A stretch of 64,000 nt of DNA, from positions 12,227,563 to 12,291,562 of the forward strand of contig NC_057922.1 of NCBI RefSeq assembly GCF_018873765.1, in the 5' to 3' direction. Positions 45,690 through 57,000 of this stretch are shown piece by piece. The stretch's first letter is position 1, and every line of letters starts with the position of its first letter. Position numbers and translations under genes: made by a program. A model generated the notes under the pieces. It was not told the origin of the DNA and did no database searches. It saw only the letters and a list, made by a program, of their open reading frames with translations. This DNA is from Telopea speciosissima. Lineage: Eukaryota > Streptophyta > Magnoliopsida > Proteales > Proteaceae.

Positions 45690-46278
45690 TAGTAAAGGTC
45701 CATCTTCTGGACCTAGATTGAGTTGTTGGGTCAACTAGGTGAATCAACTACTCAAATCGGTGGATTGAATATCAGAATCTGAATGGTCAGATCGGCTTGT
45801 TTGGACCAGTGGTCAAATTGATCGATTTGGATCAGAATCGGCCATGACCAATTTCGATTCCGAATGTTTCAGAGCGATTGTTTCTCTAGTTTTTGGAATC
45901 GATTTGACCTCTAATTGTAGATTAAAAATCCTTGCCCTACGGGCTTTGCCCCTAGTTAGTCTTTACCAAAAGATTCCGTTCACCCAATTAGTTTCTGAAC
46001 AGCTAATATGGGTATAAACTGGTTGAACCACTAAATTGGTTATCAAAACTGGTTGAAATTAAGATCCGGGCAGGGTTTTAAAATTAAATGAAAAGAAATC
46101 TTCTAGATTGCTAGAATCCAAATTATGGAATGCAGAATCTGGATATAGTAATCTTCCCTTCCTATTACGTTTTGATTCCAAATTTGGCTCAAGATCCTTG
46201 AAAACCAAATCAAATAAATAACCTCAGTGGGGAGAAGAAACCTCAGAAACAACTATATACACAGCAAGCACACAAACA
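45690..46278. other. SPH 5' flank
   Basis: Holds the upstream region of the S-protein homologue, with a weak TATA-like CTATATAC at 46252-46259. GATCGG/TCGATT-type motifs near 45760-45900 suggest old repeat DNA, not delimited. Confidence 0.35.
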
Positions 46279-46704
46279 ATGGGTGGTTTCAATAGTATCA
46301 TCTTCCTTTTGATACTTTTTGGTTTGATGATGGAGTACTCGTCGTCTTCGGTTTCTGGTTGCTTTACGACTCCAAAAACGCATGTAAGAGTGAAGAACAA
46401 GTTGGGTGCAGGAAAGAAATTGCATTTGGAATGTGAATCAAAGGAAGATGATCTGGGAGAGAAGGCACTCAACTACAATCAGGTATTCTCATGGACTTTC
46501 TGTGGTAGTGTTTGGACTTCCACTCTCTTCTTTTGTGATTTCTGGTATGAAAGGAATGGTACTTATGTAGCTACTCATGCTGACGTTTATTTCCAACAAA
46601 GAGATAATTGCTTGGACTGTTCGGTTCTTGTTGGAGTTAAAGGGGTTTACGTTGTAGACATCAAGAACCCTAGCGACTGGAAAATGGTAGCAACATGGCC
46701 TTAG
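46279..46704 (+). CDS. S-protein homologue (plant self-incompatibility S1 family)
   Basis: A single exon encodes 141 aa, the usual size. Residues 1 to about 27 are a signal peptide (MGGFNSIIFLLILFGLMMEY). The mature part carries the S1 family pattern: HVRVKNKLGAGKKLHLECES, KEDDLGEKAL, then FSWTFCGSVWTSTLFFCDFW near residues 70-89. Cysteines at about 52, 75, 86, 111 and 114 fit the family's disulphides. The founding member is the secreted pistil S protein of field poppy, which triggers pollen arrest. Most homologues in other plants have unknown roles, so self-incompatibility should not be assumed. A stop at 46702 is followed by an AATAAA signal at 46771. Confidence 0.93.
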   Translation: MGGFNSIIFLLILFGLMMEYSSSSVSGCFTTPKTHVRVKNKLGAGKKLHLECESKEDDLGEKALNYNQVFSWTFCGSVWTSTLFFCDFWYERNGTYVATHADVYFQQRDNCLDCSVLVGVKGVYVVDIKNPSDWKMVATWP

Positions 46705-46770
46705 AGAAAGAAAGAGAGAGAGAGAGACTGGCTCCATTGCTTTGAGATTTCATGATATGGTTTTTTCTTG

Positions 46771-46776
46771 AATAAA
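46771..46776 (+). terminator. Poly-A signal of the S-protein homologue
   Basis: AATAAA lies 66 bp after the stop codon, a normal spacing for a plant near-upstream element. Confidence 0.5.
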
Positions 46777-47066
46777 ATCTGGATCTTTTATTTGAACTGT
46801 TTTAATATTTTTTTTATATTTATTTATTGGAATTTCTTTCCTCCAAAGAGCAATTAGTGATCGATGAGGTAAAAACTAAGCATTAAAGGGAAGTTTCGGT
46901 CAGATCCATAATCCTTATTTCGCATCTAAATATTGATTAAAATGCCTTTGATACCTTCTCCAATGGATCCATTGTCATGTTTGCCATCGTAATGAGAAGA
47001 AATTTTCTGCGAAACCGAATCATAATCGCATGTGCCAACATGGAATAATCTCCTTCCTATATGGGT

Positions 47067-47741
47067 CAGCGTGTCAAACGGTGTGGTTTTGGTTTTGGTT
47101 CAGTGCATATTTTGCAAGGTTGAAATTAAAACCACACTGTATAAGAATCACTCAAAATCAAAATCGATTTATGTGCGGTGCGATTTTAATGATTTCTATT
47201 TGGTTTTTGTTATCTAGTTAACAACCGATTTACATACGAATATACGATTTGTAATACCGGTTCACATCCAGTTTCACCTTTATACCATTTAATTCTATTT
47301 TCCATTTCCTTGTTATGTGGGCGAAATTATATTGTTTCATATACATCTAACTCTGGGCAAAGTTCACTTAGACATGTTGGTTGTAATGATATTTCGCAAG
47401 GAAAGCTAACCTGAGGACATCATCAATCTATATCCCACTCAATTCATTAACAAAGTCCACTAAGACATGCTCGTTGCGATGTTATTTTAGAGTCATTACA
47501 AGAACCCTTTGTCCCTTCATGAATTTGAAACTCAAACTAAAATTCAAAAAAATCTCACTAAGGTGTCCTAATATTTTAGAGTGTTTAACTCTTTACTACT
47601 TGAAATCTATTTGGTTAAACGACAATTTTTCGGTTTTGAACCCAACCGTACCAGAAATAAAAATCAGAATCACATCATTATTTTAAGGGGTGGTTTGGTT
47701 CAGTCGTAAATGGTCGGTTCCGATTCCATTTTGACACCCTT
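47067..47741. mobile_element. GGGTGTCAA-ended non-autonomous element
   Basis: The left end reads CAGCGTGTCAAACGG and the right end TTTTGACACCCTT. Flanks CCTATATGGGT and CCTATGGGTTC look like one site with a small length difference. TTTTGGTTTTGGTT and GGTTTGGTTCAG occur subterminally. It is related to 33481-33965. Confidence 0.5.
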
Positions 47742-48894
47742 ACCTATGGGTTCATGAATATCCCTTTCAGTTTTAGTGTTTTTCAAAATACCGCTTTTAA
47801 TAGCAGCAGCCGAGATTCTATACAGGCACTTGCGACTACGGGCAGAAAAATTTTGTCCATGGAAAATGGAAGTAAAACTAGAGGAATTTTTTTATAATAT
47901 TTATTTAACAGGATTGGGTAGTCTACTTAAAATTCTCACCATATTATGTAATTGGGCATTGCAAATAAAATCTTAATTTTACATTTAAAATTGAAGGGCA
48001 TTGGTTGCAAATTAAACTAAATTTGAAATAATTTAAAATTAATTATACAATCATATTAGGTAATGTTAATAATAATTTATCCTTAGGTATAATTAAATTT
48101 TAATTCTCTTCCCCTTATTTCACTTGCGACCAAACGGAGCCTAGGGTTGACACCAAATGGGGTTTTTGCACTTGGCTTTTGAATCTTGATTCTAAGGTGA
48201 AATTAGAGATAGTGGGTTTCATAATGTGAACATTTTGTCGGCCTTCAACATTGTAGTTCATATTGAAATTGAAAGAAAAAATATATATATGTACATATAA
48301 CACCAAAAGTGAAAAAAAAATAATTTTTGGTCCGAAAAAGATTTATTGATGATTATGCGAAAAGAAGCCTTGAGTTCCAAATAAATAGTGTTGAAGCCAC
48401 AGAGTGGAAATTGTCTAATGTGTCAGACACATGATAGACATAGACATGACCCTCCTTGCCAATCCATTAGACACATGCAAAAAATTTAATGGACTTAGTT
48501 TCTCTTCACCTATGGTAAATTAAAAATCTGTCCTTTAGATTACTTTGGAAAGAGGATTTTCAACCGAGTACAATGGGACTCAGAGTTAATGATAATGCAA
48601 GAGTTCAATCATAATGTCACAACACCAATGATGAAAGGATTCTTATTCCTCCACACATGAAGAAAATTAATTCAAAACTATAGACATTAAAGAAACCCAA
48701 CCATCTACGGTCTTGCATGCATGAGATTAGAGTGATCTTGTTTGGGTTCTAATGAGCTAGCAATGGTTAATCCTGGCCTGACTATAGGTCCTCTTGTACA
48801 GGACCAGGTTGGCAATTAAGTTATATGGCCCCCTTAATGATAATATGATCAAGGCATTGGATCCATCTATATTATACATTGGTAATAAAATTAT
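47742..48894. other. Intergenic, nothing recognised
   Basis: AT-rich DNA with no gene or delimited repeat that I can support. Confidence 0.4.
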
Positions 48895-49063
48895 GGGCAG
48901 CAGTTTTCTTTTTGGGAGTATTGTGGTCAATGCCAGCACTCCCATGTATCTGTATCTCTCCTCAAAATAAGGGGGCGGAGGTGTCTTTTCATATGGGGAG
49001 GAGAGAGATAGACTCATGGGAGTGCTGGTGTAGGGCATACTCCCAGACAAAGTTCTTATTTCC
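48895..49063. mobile_element. Mutator-type MITE with perfect 9-bp duplication
   Basis: The 169-bp element has inverted ends (left GGGCAGCAGTTTTCTTTTTG, right complement GGAAATAAGAACTTTGTCTG, then CCAGCACTCCCATG on both arms). TAAAATTAT lies at 48886-48894 and 49064-49072. It is the best-preserved of the family that includes 42660-42826 and probably 7537-7727. Confidence 0.8.
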
Positions 49064-49072
49064 TAAAATTAT

Positions 49073-50399
49073 CTATTTGTTTCCATATGGAAATGTGAAA
49101 AATGAAATTTAAATAAGAAATTTTACATAGAAGATCATTTGCACGTAAGATTTTACAATCAAACAACTAGGGTTGATAGAGTTAGTTGGCATTCAAATAT
49201 TTTGTATATATTATTCATGTCACGAACTCTAGGCTGAGGGTTTTTTTTAACCCTAGAGAGAAAAATGTCAACTTATATTAGTCCAAATCAAAATTACAAT
49301 CATAGGCGAGAGCTTGAATAGTGTATGGACTCTCAACTCAGAGTAGAAGATAGATCATTTAACTCATTATATTATCCGTATTTTTTTTTGTCATCCAAAA
49401 GACATTTTTCGGTAATGATGGAATGGATATTTATTGGCCAATCCCTAGGGTTTTTTCGCAAATAAGAAAAATTTATAAAATAACTAAAATACCCCTAAAG
49501 AGTTCACCCCTCAAACTGCTTCTGAGTTGGTACCCAAACTTCATAATTAGATGTGGTTTATAATTAAAAACTAATCCTATGGTGTGGAAATGGCCTCGTT
49601 TTGGCCATTATTTTATGCAAAAACTTGTCATACAAACCCTATATTTGAAACAAAATTATAAATATGTTTTAATTTTCATATCAATAGATTGTCCTCGGAA
49701 TAAGCTTTCTAATGACATCTGATTCATGAAAATCAGACCTATAGATTGTAAGATATGAAATTTCAAAGTTAGAGATAAAAAAAAAAAATGGGGTCAACCA
49801 AAACACCTATTCATATAAGAGACACATTTTTATCGCAGCGACACAATTTATGTAGCGACACATTTTGTGTCACACAGTACCAAAGTCCACCACCAAACAC
49901 TTTTGAACCATTGCCATGGAAAAATTCTAGTGTTTTACAGTTTTGAAGGAAGCAATGGAGAGATGTACAGTCTAAAGATTTATATTTTTCTTTCTCTAAG
50001 GCTATGTTTGATAGCCAAGAAAAAAAAAGTAAAAAAAAAATCATGATGGTACAATGATTGCTTTAGGTTTGAAGGAAACTGTGTGGTACCGTGTTTAAGA
50101 GCTCCTCCAGAACTAGAACAAGGAGAGTGAATGCTTCGAGCATTCCAACTTAACACAATCATATTGTAAAGCGTATCTGCCACTAAACATTGAGAGGAAA
50201 TGATTGATTTTGCCTCTACAAACTCCAATATGGATTGCAGTTGCTAAATGAACTGCTCCGAACCATCTGAGTGTTGATTACTTTCTACTGTTTCTCTAGC
50301 AGTAGTTTGGTTTTGAGGTCTAGGCCTCAAACAATTTTGCTACTTTACATTTTCGGAGTGGATCAGTTACTTGAAATAAATTAGTTTTGGAGCTTGACG
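49073..50399. other. Intergenic, nothing recognised
   Basis: AT-rich DNA. I see no gene, RNA or delimited transposon. Confidence 0.4.
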
Positions 50400-50870
50400 C
50401 GACAACATAGAATCCAAATCCTTCAAATATTGATAGGACTCATCTTTAAAAGTTAATCGTTAAGAAAAAGGTATTCAAGTACCTATAAATCCTCACATTC
50501 TTCATTCATATCTTATGTGGTAATATGGTTCCCATGCCCCTAATCTAGGCATTGTCATGCCCTGCACTGTCGTTACCTTGGTTTTGATACCACTTGTTAG
50601 AAATTTGAATAGAATTCATCATTAAAAACTAGCGATTAGGGAGAGGGTGCCATAGGTGCCAAAATCCTTAACAATGTGGGAATCCAGTGTGATTTCATAT
50701 GCTCCCATGTGGAGGAGAAGGTGGAGAAGATCTCGATAGCTCCGTGAAAAAAATAGCCTCACATGAATAGAAAAATATAAGGGGTTTGTAGGTACTTGAA
50801 CATCCTCTTTTTAACGGTTAACTATTAAAGATGAGTTCTACCCAAATTCCTAATAGAGATAATTATAATA
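50400..50870 (-). mobile_element. TRIM-like miniature LTR element (fossil)
   Basis: Read on the minus strand, an LTR-like segment (about 50870 to 50600) ends CTAACA. It is followed by a primer-binding-site-like TGGTATCAAAACC, a short interior and then the start of a second LTR-like copy (about 50500 to 50420). The shared phrases are GAACTCATCTTTAATAGTTA / GACTCATCTTTAAAAGTTAA and TTCAAGTACCTA. No protein is encoded, as usual for TRIM elements. The copies differ noticeably, so it is old; the ends are approximate. Confidence 0.55.
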
Positions 50871-51180
50871 TTATCTTTTTTATTAAATTACAGTAAAACA
50901 TATAATTTCATATGCCTAAAAAATGCATCCAATTTAAGAATTGAAAAAAAAAAAAAAAACTTTCTTTAGGCTTAATCATGGTTCAAAGGAATCATAATCG
51001 AAACCGGTGAAATGCAATTTTCTTTTGAATTACTCATTATTTATGTTTAATTTTTATTTTTAACATTATATATTTTTGTGTTTAATCAATAAAATACTGG
51101 TCTGGACTCTGGAATCTGGATCCGGCAGCAAAGCCCTCAAGTTTATTATCTTATTGAATAAACACTGTTGCCTTGATTAA

Positions 51181-51515
51181 TCATATAATTGGAGAAGTCT
51201 TTGCAGCAACTGCTCCATTCTCTCTCTCTCTGTCTCTCTGGGAATTCAGAAGCAACGACACAATTTCTGCATCAATCAAATTCTCAGGTGGGTCTCTCTC
51301 TCTCTCTCTCTCTCTCTCGCAGCAGAAAAACACTCAGATCTCTAAGAATCAAACCCTAGAAAGACAAATTTCCTTCTTCAATTTGATTACAGAGAAGAGG
51401 AAGAGACCTAAGAACCCTAGTTGTTCAATCCAAATTTGGTCATGTACTTTCGATGACTATAGCATCCGAAACAAAACCTTAGATCTTCGTAGATCCTAAA
51501 GAGAACCCTAAAGCA
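51181..51515 (+). promoter_or_regulatory. TML 5' leader with CT repeats and possible intron
   Basis: (CT)n runs at about 51219-51239 and 51293-51320 are typical of plant core promoters or leaders. A donor CAG|GTGGGT at 51288 and an acceptor GATTACAG at 51391-51392 could remove a 105-bp leader intron. This is inferred from splice signals only. Confidence 0.4.
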
Positions 51516-53411
51516 ATGGCTTGTTTGGCTCTCTCGCTTCAACCAGCCAACGGATCTGATATCCTTCTCCAGACTCGCGAATGGTTCCCACCCGCGAGAG
51601 CTCTCTACGCTCTCAATGCTTTTCGCCAGACTCGAATCGCTTTTGCGAGCGGAAAGCACAACTCGGCCGAAGATGGCGATTCCTCTCTGGGTGATGATCC
51701 ACTCGCTGCATCGAGTGGGCAATTGATTGTCGGTGTTGAGAGCAAGTATCGTGTCGTTTATCGGCTCGTTAATGGGATCTATGTTTTGGGGATCACTACA
51801 GTTGACAGAGATGATTGTGTGAACAATGTGTTTGAATGTATTGGGATTGTTAATCAGGCGGTGAGCGTCATTGTCGCCGCCTGTCGTGGTGTCGATGTAA
51901 CGCCGGAGAAGCTCCATAGGAAGTACGCGGAGATATACATGGCTTTGGATATTGTTCTGAGAGGTGTGAGTAGCATTAGGCTTGCAGCAATGCTTGCATC
52001 AATGCATGGTGAGAGCATTGCCAAGATGGTCCATTCTGCGATTGATGCCGAGAACAAGATCAGAGGAGCTGATAGTTGGGTTAGTATTGAAGGTCTCTCC
52101 ATTGAGCACCAGGCCAATGTAGAGGTCTTCTCTAATCAGATGTTTGAGCTGCCTCCAGAGACATTGGCAGCTGGTGATGAAGTTGCTGTTACCCTTGCCC
52201 CGACAGGGCCGGCCTTGGCTGATCAACAGGATGAGCAGCAACAAAAAGAGGAATCTCCGACAGAGAAGGATCCTTTTGCTGCCAGTGATGCTCTTAATAA
52301 GCCGGAGGAGCTTGTGGGTGGGTTCAAGAAGAACAAGGATCCATCTGCAAACGATCTGACAACAGCTCTAGCTGGGCTTGAAGTCACAAATCTGCCACCA
52401 GCTGTAGCCACACAACCAACTAAAATTAGTGTAGCAGGGTTTGAAGGGGACTATGGTGGCATAGAGTATAGTAATGAGGAGGCGAGTTTACGCGAAGCTT
52501 TTGAAGGCTTTGATGCTGCCTTTGGTGGAGGTTTGGATCCATCGGAGTTTGTGGGGACAGAAAAGGTTGCGAAGCCACTGGGACTGGGACTGGGTGGCCT
52601 GGAAGCACTACAAACAGGGCAGAGTGATACTGCAGCAGCAGCTGCAGCTGGAACCGGCACTCCTCTTGAAAATTTGGTGACTAGAAAAGAAATGAAGGGT
52701 CCTGAGATGTTTATTTCTGAAGAGATCAGTGCAGAGTTCAGGGAATCACTGCTTGCTAGGGTGGGCTTAATGGGTGTGGTGCATTTAAGAACATTGCCTC
52801 CTAAAACTTCAGGTGATAAGGAAACTGAGTTTTCCTTCCGGCTTGAGGGAACGGCTGGAATTAAGAGAATCGTGATGCAAAGTTCTAGTGTCAGCAGCCT
52901 GGGCAATGGGATGTTTCATCTGAGGACAGCGTCTTCTGAGGAGCCAATACCAATCTTGAAGTATAGTTTGCTGCCTCGTCTAACTCCATTGCCTCTAAGG
53001 GTTCGTCTTATCCAGCGTCATACTGGGACTTTACTTTCTGTGATGATACAGTATGCTTCCAATCCGGACTTGCCTGCACCCTTAAATGATGTAACTTTTG
53101 TTCTGAAACTACCAGTGGAGCCGACTTTGTTGAATGCGTCTCCTAGAGCTGTTTTGAATAGATCTGAAAGAGAACTTAGATGGCATGTTGATGAAATTCC
53201 TCTTAAGGGTCCTGGTCAGTTGAGGGCACGGATGCCTGTTGATTCTGATGAGCTTGCTGGAGAAGAAATTGAAGTTATAGGACTGGTGAAATTTTCTGTA
53301 CTAGGAAGTAGAACATTGTCTGGGGTAACACTACGGCCGGCTACTGAGGGTAAGACAGACTTCTATGAGATTAATCACACATATAGTAGTGGAGTTTACA
53401 TGTGTAATTGA
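51516..53411 (+). CDS. TML: TPLATE complex muniscin-like subunit TML
   Basis: An uninterrupted frame encodes 631 aa. It begins MACLALSLQPANGSDILLQT and ends with the family's conserved SGVYMCN. Residues 1 to about 170 form a longin-like domain (SKYRVVYRLVNGIYVLGITT). Residues 230-300 are a polar, Q/E-rich linker with a DPF motif near residue 252. Residues from about 395 are a mu-homology domain (ISEEISAEFRESLLARVGLM, then LKYSLLPRLTPLPLRVRLIQ). TML is one of eight subunits of the TPLATE/TSET adaptor complex, which starts clathrin-mediated endocytosis at the plant plasma membrane; the mu-homology domain binds lipids and cargo, and DPF motifs contact AP-2 appendages in other adaptors. Arabidopsis mutants in this complex are male-sterile. 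The coding region has no intron here. The length is close to the Arabidopsis protein. Confidence 0.95.
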   Translation: MACLALSLQPANGSDILLQTREWFPPARALYALNAFRQTRIAFASGKHNSAEDGDSSLGDDPLAASSGQLIVGVESKYRVVYRLVNGIYVLGITTVDRDDCVNNVFECIGIVNQAVSVIVAACRGVDVTPEKLHRKYAEIYMALDIVLRGVSSIRLAAMLASMHGESIAKMVHSAIDAENKIRGADSWVSIEGLSIEHQANVEVFSNQMFELPPETLAAGDEVAVTLAPTGPALADQQDEQQQKEESPTEKDPFAASDALNKPEELVGGFKKNKDPSANDLTTALAGLEVTNLPPAVATQPTKISVAGFEGDYGGIEYSNEEASLREAFEGFDAAFGGGLDPSEFVGTEKVAKPLGLGLGGLEALQTGQSDTAAAAAAGTGTPLENLVTRKEMKGPEMFISEEISAEFRESLLARVGLMGVVHLRTLPPKTSGDKETEFSFRLEGTAGIKRIVMQSSSVSSLGNGMFHLRTASSEEPIPILKYSLLPRLTPLPLRVRLIQRHTGTLLSVMIQYASNPDLPAPLNDVTFVLKLPVEPTLLNASPRAVLNRSERELRWHVDEIPLKGPGQLRARMPVDSDELAGEEIEVIGLVKFSVLGSRTLSGVTLRPATEGKTDFYEINHTYSSGVYMCN

Positions 53412-54029
53412 TCTACTTGCGGAAAGTATTTGTTTTTTTTCATCCTCTTCTGGTTCTGAGGTGAGTGGTTTGGCAGAATTTGCAATATTCGTGGAACTTG
53501 ATTATAATTCTGATTCATTTTGTTCTTATGTGAGAATTTTATGTATTTTTTTCTTGAGGTTTTAAATACTTTTTGTCCTTTCTGTGTTGTAGGATATATT
53601 CTTATTAAGTCCAAGATTTAAATTCACTTTGTCATTTTATATTACACATAATTTGTATCTTTATTACATGTTACGTGCATTGTCAGGGGTAAGAGTAGCC
53701 AAATTGATTTTAAGGTTCTTAGGTGCTATGTGGCGTGAACCAATCTTTTCTGTAATTTTTTATATTAGCACTGGATCTTTTTGCAATCATGAAAAATGGC
53801 AAACAAGGTTCTTCTATGTTCTTCCTTCCATCTGAAAATCTTTGGTTAAGAACTTACTGGCAAATCCTTATCAAAAATGATCTGAGAACTGCACAAAGAT
53901 AATATCTCTGGAAATGCATCTGAACTCAATTATGAGAAACTCTGTATGCTAAATGTCATTCGAATGAAGTGGAATGGTTGGAGCAATCTTTTCAAACCCT
54001 CTGCAGTCAGTGGATGCTGATTAATGCTA
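53412..54029. other. TML 3' flank
   Basis: Contains the likely TML 3' UTR. No further gene is seen before the copia element. Confidence 0.4.
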
Positions 54030-57000
54030 ATCATGAGACACATATGAAGTAGTTCTGAAGACAGAAATTTAAGTTTGGAAAATGACCTTCCTGCAAAATG
54101 TGATAGGCATTTCCAATTGAGTGAGAAATATATGAAAGCAGATCCATCTCTACTTGCATGCACATTGTGTGGGGAAAAGATTTCTGTGTTCTCCCATAGA
54201 CCTAGAAACCAGAAGTTCCTAAGTCATGACATTTTATCTCTTGTCTGTGTTCACAAATGACCATTTTGGCTTTAAAGTGGGTAGGCAATCTGGCTTCTGC
54301 ATCCTGGCTCAGTTTTTGATTTTGGTTGTCCAGAAGTTCTGAGTTGGAACACTGTAAATCCTTCTTGTTCTTTGTCTGTGGAAAATGTGAATAATGGCTT
54401 GTGACTAATTGATCACAGCCCATCTTTATTTATAATAGATGGGAGAACATTCTAGGATAGGTACAAGGACAATAATAACCCTAGGACAGAAATACCCTTG
54501 AATCCTTATTACAACACTCCCCCTCAAGTTGGTGCATAGATATCAAACATGCCCAACTTGCTAACTATAAAACAGAAACTCTTACTACTAATGCCCTTAG
54601 TGAGAATATCAGCTATCTGCTCACTAGGCTGAATAAAAGGAACACAAATGATTCCTTGCTCGAGCTTCTCCTTGATGAAGTGCCAATCAATTTCAACATG
54701 TTTGGTGCGATCATGTTGAATTGGATTGTGGCCAATACTTATTGCTGATTTATCGTCGCAATAGAGACATATAGGAAGATTAACAACAAGATGTAAGTCT
54801 TGGAGAAGTCCTTGGAGCCAGAGGAGTTCACATATTCCATGGGCCATAGCTCAAAATTTTGCTTCAGCACTAGATTGAGCAACAACAACTTGCTTCTTGC
54901 TTCTCCAAGTAACCAAGTTACCACCAACAAAGGTTCAATAATTTGATGTAGACCTTCTATCATCTAGACACCCTGCCTAGACACCCTTGGTAAAGGGTTC
55001 AACCCGAAGATGATTGTAAGGAGAGAAGAGAATACCCTTTCCAGGAGAAGAATTCAAATATCTCAAGACCCTATATGCTGCCTCCAGATGAGTAGAATAA
55101 GGATCATGCATATATTGATTGACTACACTTACTACAAAGGCTATATCTGGCCGAGTGTGGGATAGGTATATCAAACGCCCAACCAATCTCTGATAGCTGC
55201 CCGTATCAACTGGCTCTCCATCCTTACTCTTTAGGTGAGTATTTGGTTCAAATGGTGTATCAATTGGCTTACACCCCAACATTCCAGTGTCAGTCAACAA
55301 ATCAAGTGTATACTTTCTTTGAGAAAGAGAGTTGCCTTGGGCTGAATGAGCAACCTCGATCTCAAGAAAGTATCTAAGCTTCTCTAGGTCTTTAACTTCA
55401 AAGTCTGTTCCCAAATAAGCCTTTAGTTTGCTTATCTCTTCAACATCACTCCCAGTGATTACTATGTCATCTACATAGACAATCAACACTGTAATATGCT
55501 GGCCTCCCTTCTTGATGAACAAGGTATGATCAACATTACGTTGTGTGTACCCAATAGACACCATGGCTCTCAGAAAATGACCAAACCATGCTCTAGAGGA
55601 CTGCTTTAGGCCGTACAAAGCTTTCTCCATATATACTTCTTCTTCTAATTCTCCATGGAGAAAAGCATTTTTCACATCAAGTTGTTGAAGGTCCCATCCT
55701 AGATTGACAACATAGGAAATAATTACCCTAACAGTATTCATCTTTGCAACTGGGGCAAATGTTTCCTGATAATCAATCTCATAAGTTTGGGTAAAACCTC
55801 TTGCAACCAGCCTAGCTTTGTATCTCTCAACCGATCCATCAACCTTCTGCTTGATAGCAAATACCCATTTGCAACCAAAAGGTTTCTTTCCAGGAGGAAG
55901 TGCTACCAATTCCCAAGTATTATTTTTTTTCCCAAGGCACTCATTTCTTCATGCATTGCATCTTTTCACTTCGAATTAGCTAAAGTCTCCAGCCAAGTGT
56001 TAGGAATAGAAACAGTGGACAAAGAGGAAACAAAGGCTTAAAAAGAAGGGGAAAGAGAATTATATGAAACAACATTGGAAATAGGATGCTGAGTACATGT
56101 TCTTTTAGGCTTACGAAGTGCAATAGGTAAATCAAGACTAGGATCAAAAGCAGACTTACTAGGAGAAGAACTTGGAGCAGGAAATACCGATTGCGGTGGT
56201 GCTGGGTTTTTTATGCCAAGTTCCTTGAGAAAAAGGTTTGCAAGGTGTCAGGCTCCCCAGGCTCCCCCTGAATTAAAGGTTGCTCCTGTTCCCCTTGGAT
56301 CGAAGGCTGCTCCTGTTCTTGCTCTGTTATACCATCCTCAAGTTCTATGGATGGGTCTTCCATTGTAGGTACATACACATCCAATGGAGCAAATGAGCAA
56401 TGAAGTCCACTTCACTAACAGGCTCCCCTTGATGAGGACTTATGAGTAGGAAAATAAGCCTTAGATCCTCGAAAAATGACATCCATGGTTACAAACAACT
56501 TCTGTGTAGGCGGGTGATAGCACTTATACCCCTTCTAGGTAGCAGAAGCCCAAAAAAATGCAGCGGAGTCCCGTGGGATCAAACTTCCCATGGACGTGAT
56601 GATTGCGAACAAAAACTATACAACCAAAGACCTTAGGAGGGGCCACAAAAGAAGAAGACCGCAGGTTAACATCAAGAGGGCAGCGATCTGCGAGGACCAG
56701 AGAAGGCAGCCGATTGATGAGATAGGCAGCAGAGAGCACAGCATCTCCCCAAAAGCTAGGAGGAACAACCATGGTGAACATAAGAGATCTGGCCACTTCG
56801 AAGAGATGTCGATTCTTCCGTTTAGCTATACCATTCTGGGCAGTAGTATCCACACTCAAAGTCTGATGTATTATCCCATGAGAAGATAGGTAGGTCTGAA
56901 AGGAGCTCTTCATATATTCTTTCCCATTATCAGTTCGGAAATTTTTTACCTGAACATCAAATTGAGTCTGAACAATTTTGTGAAACAATTGGAAGTAGGA

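Noticed and set aside
51516-51917. A 166-residue open frame on the strand opposite TML
   Set aside because: It is a shadow of the well-conserved TML coding sequence and has no features of its own.
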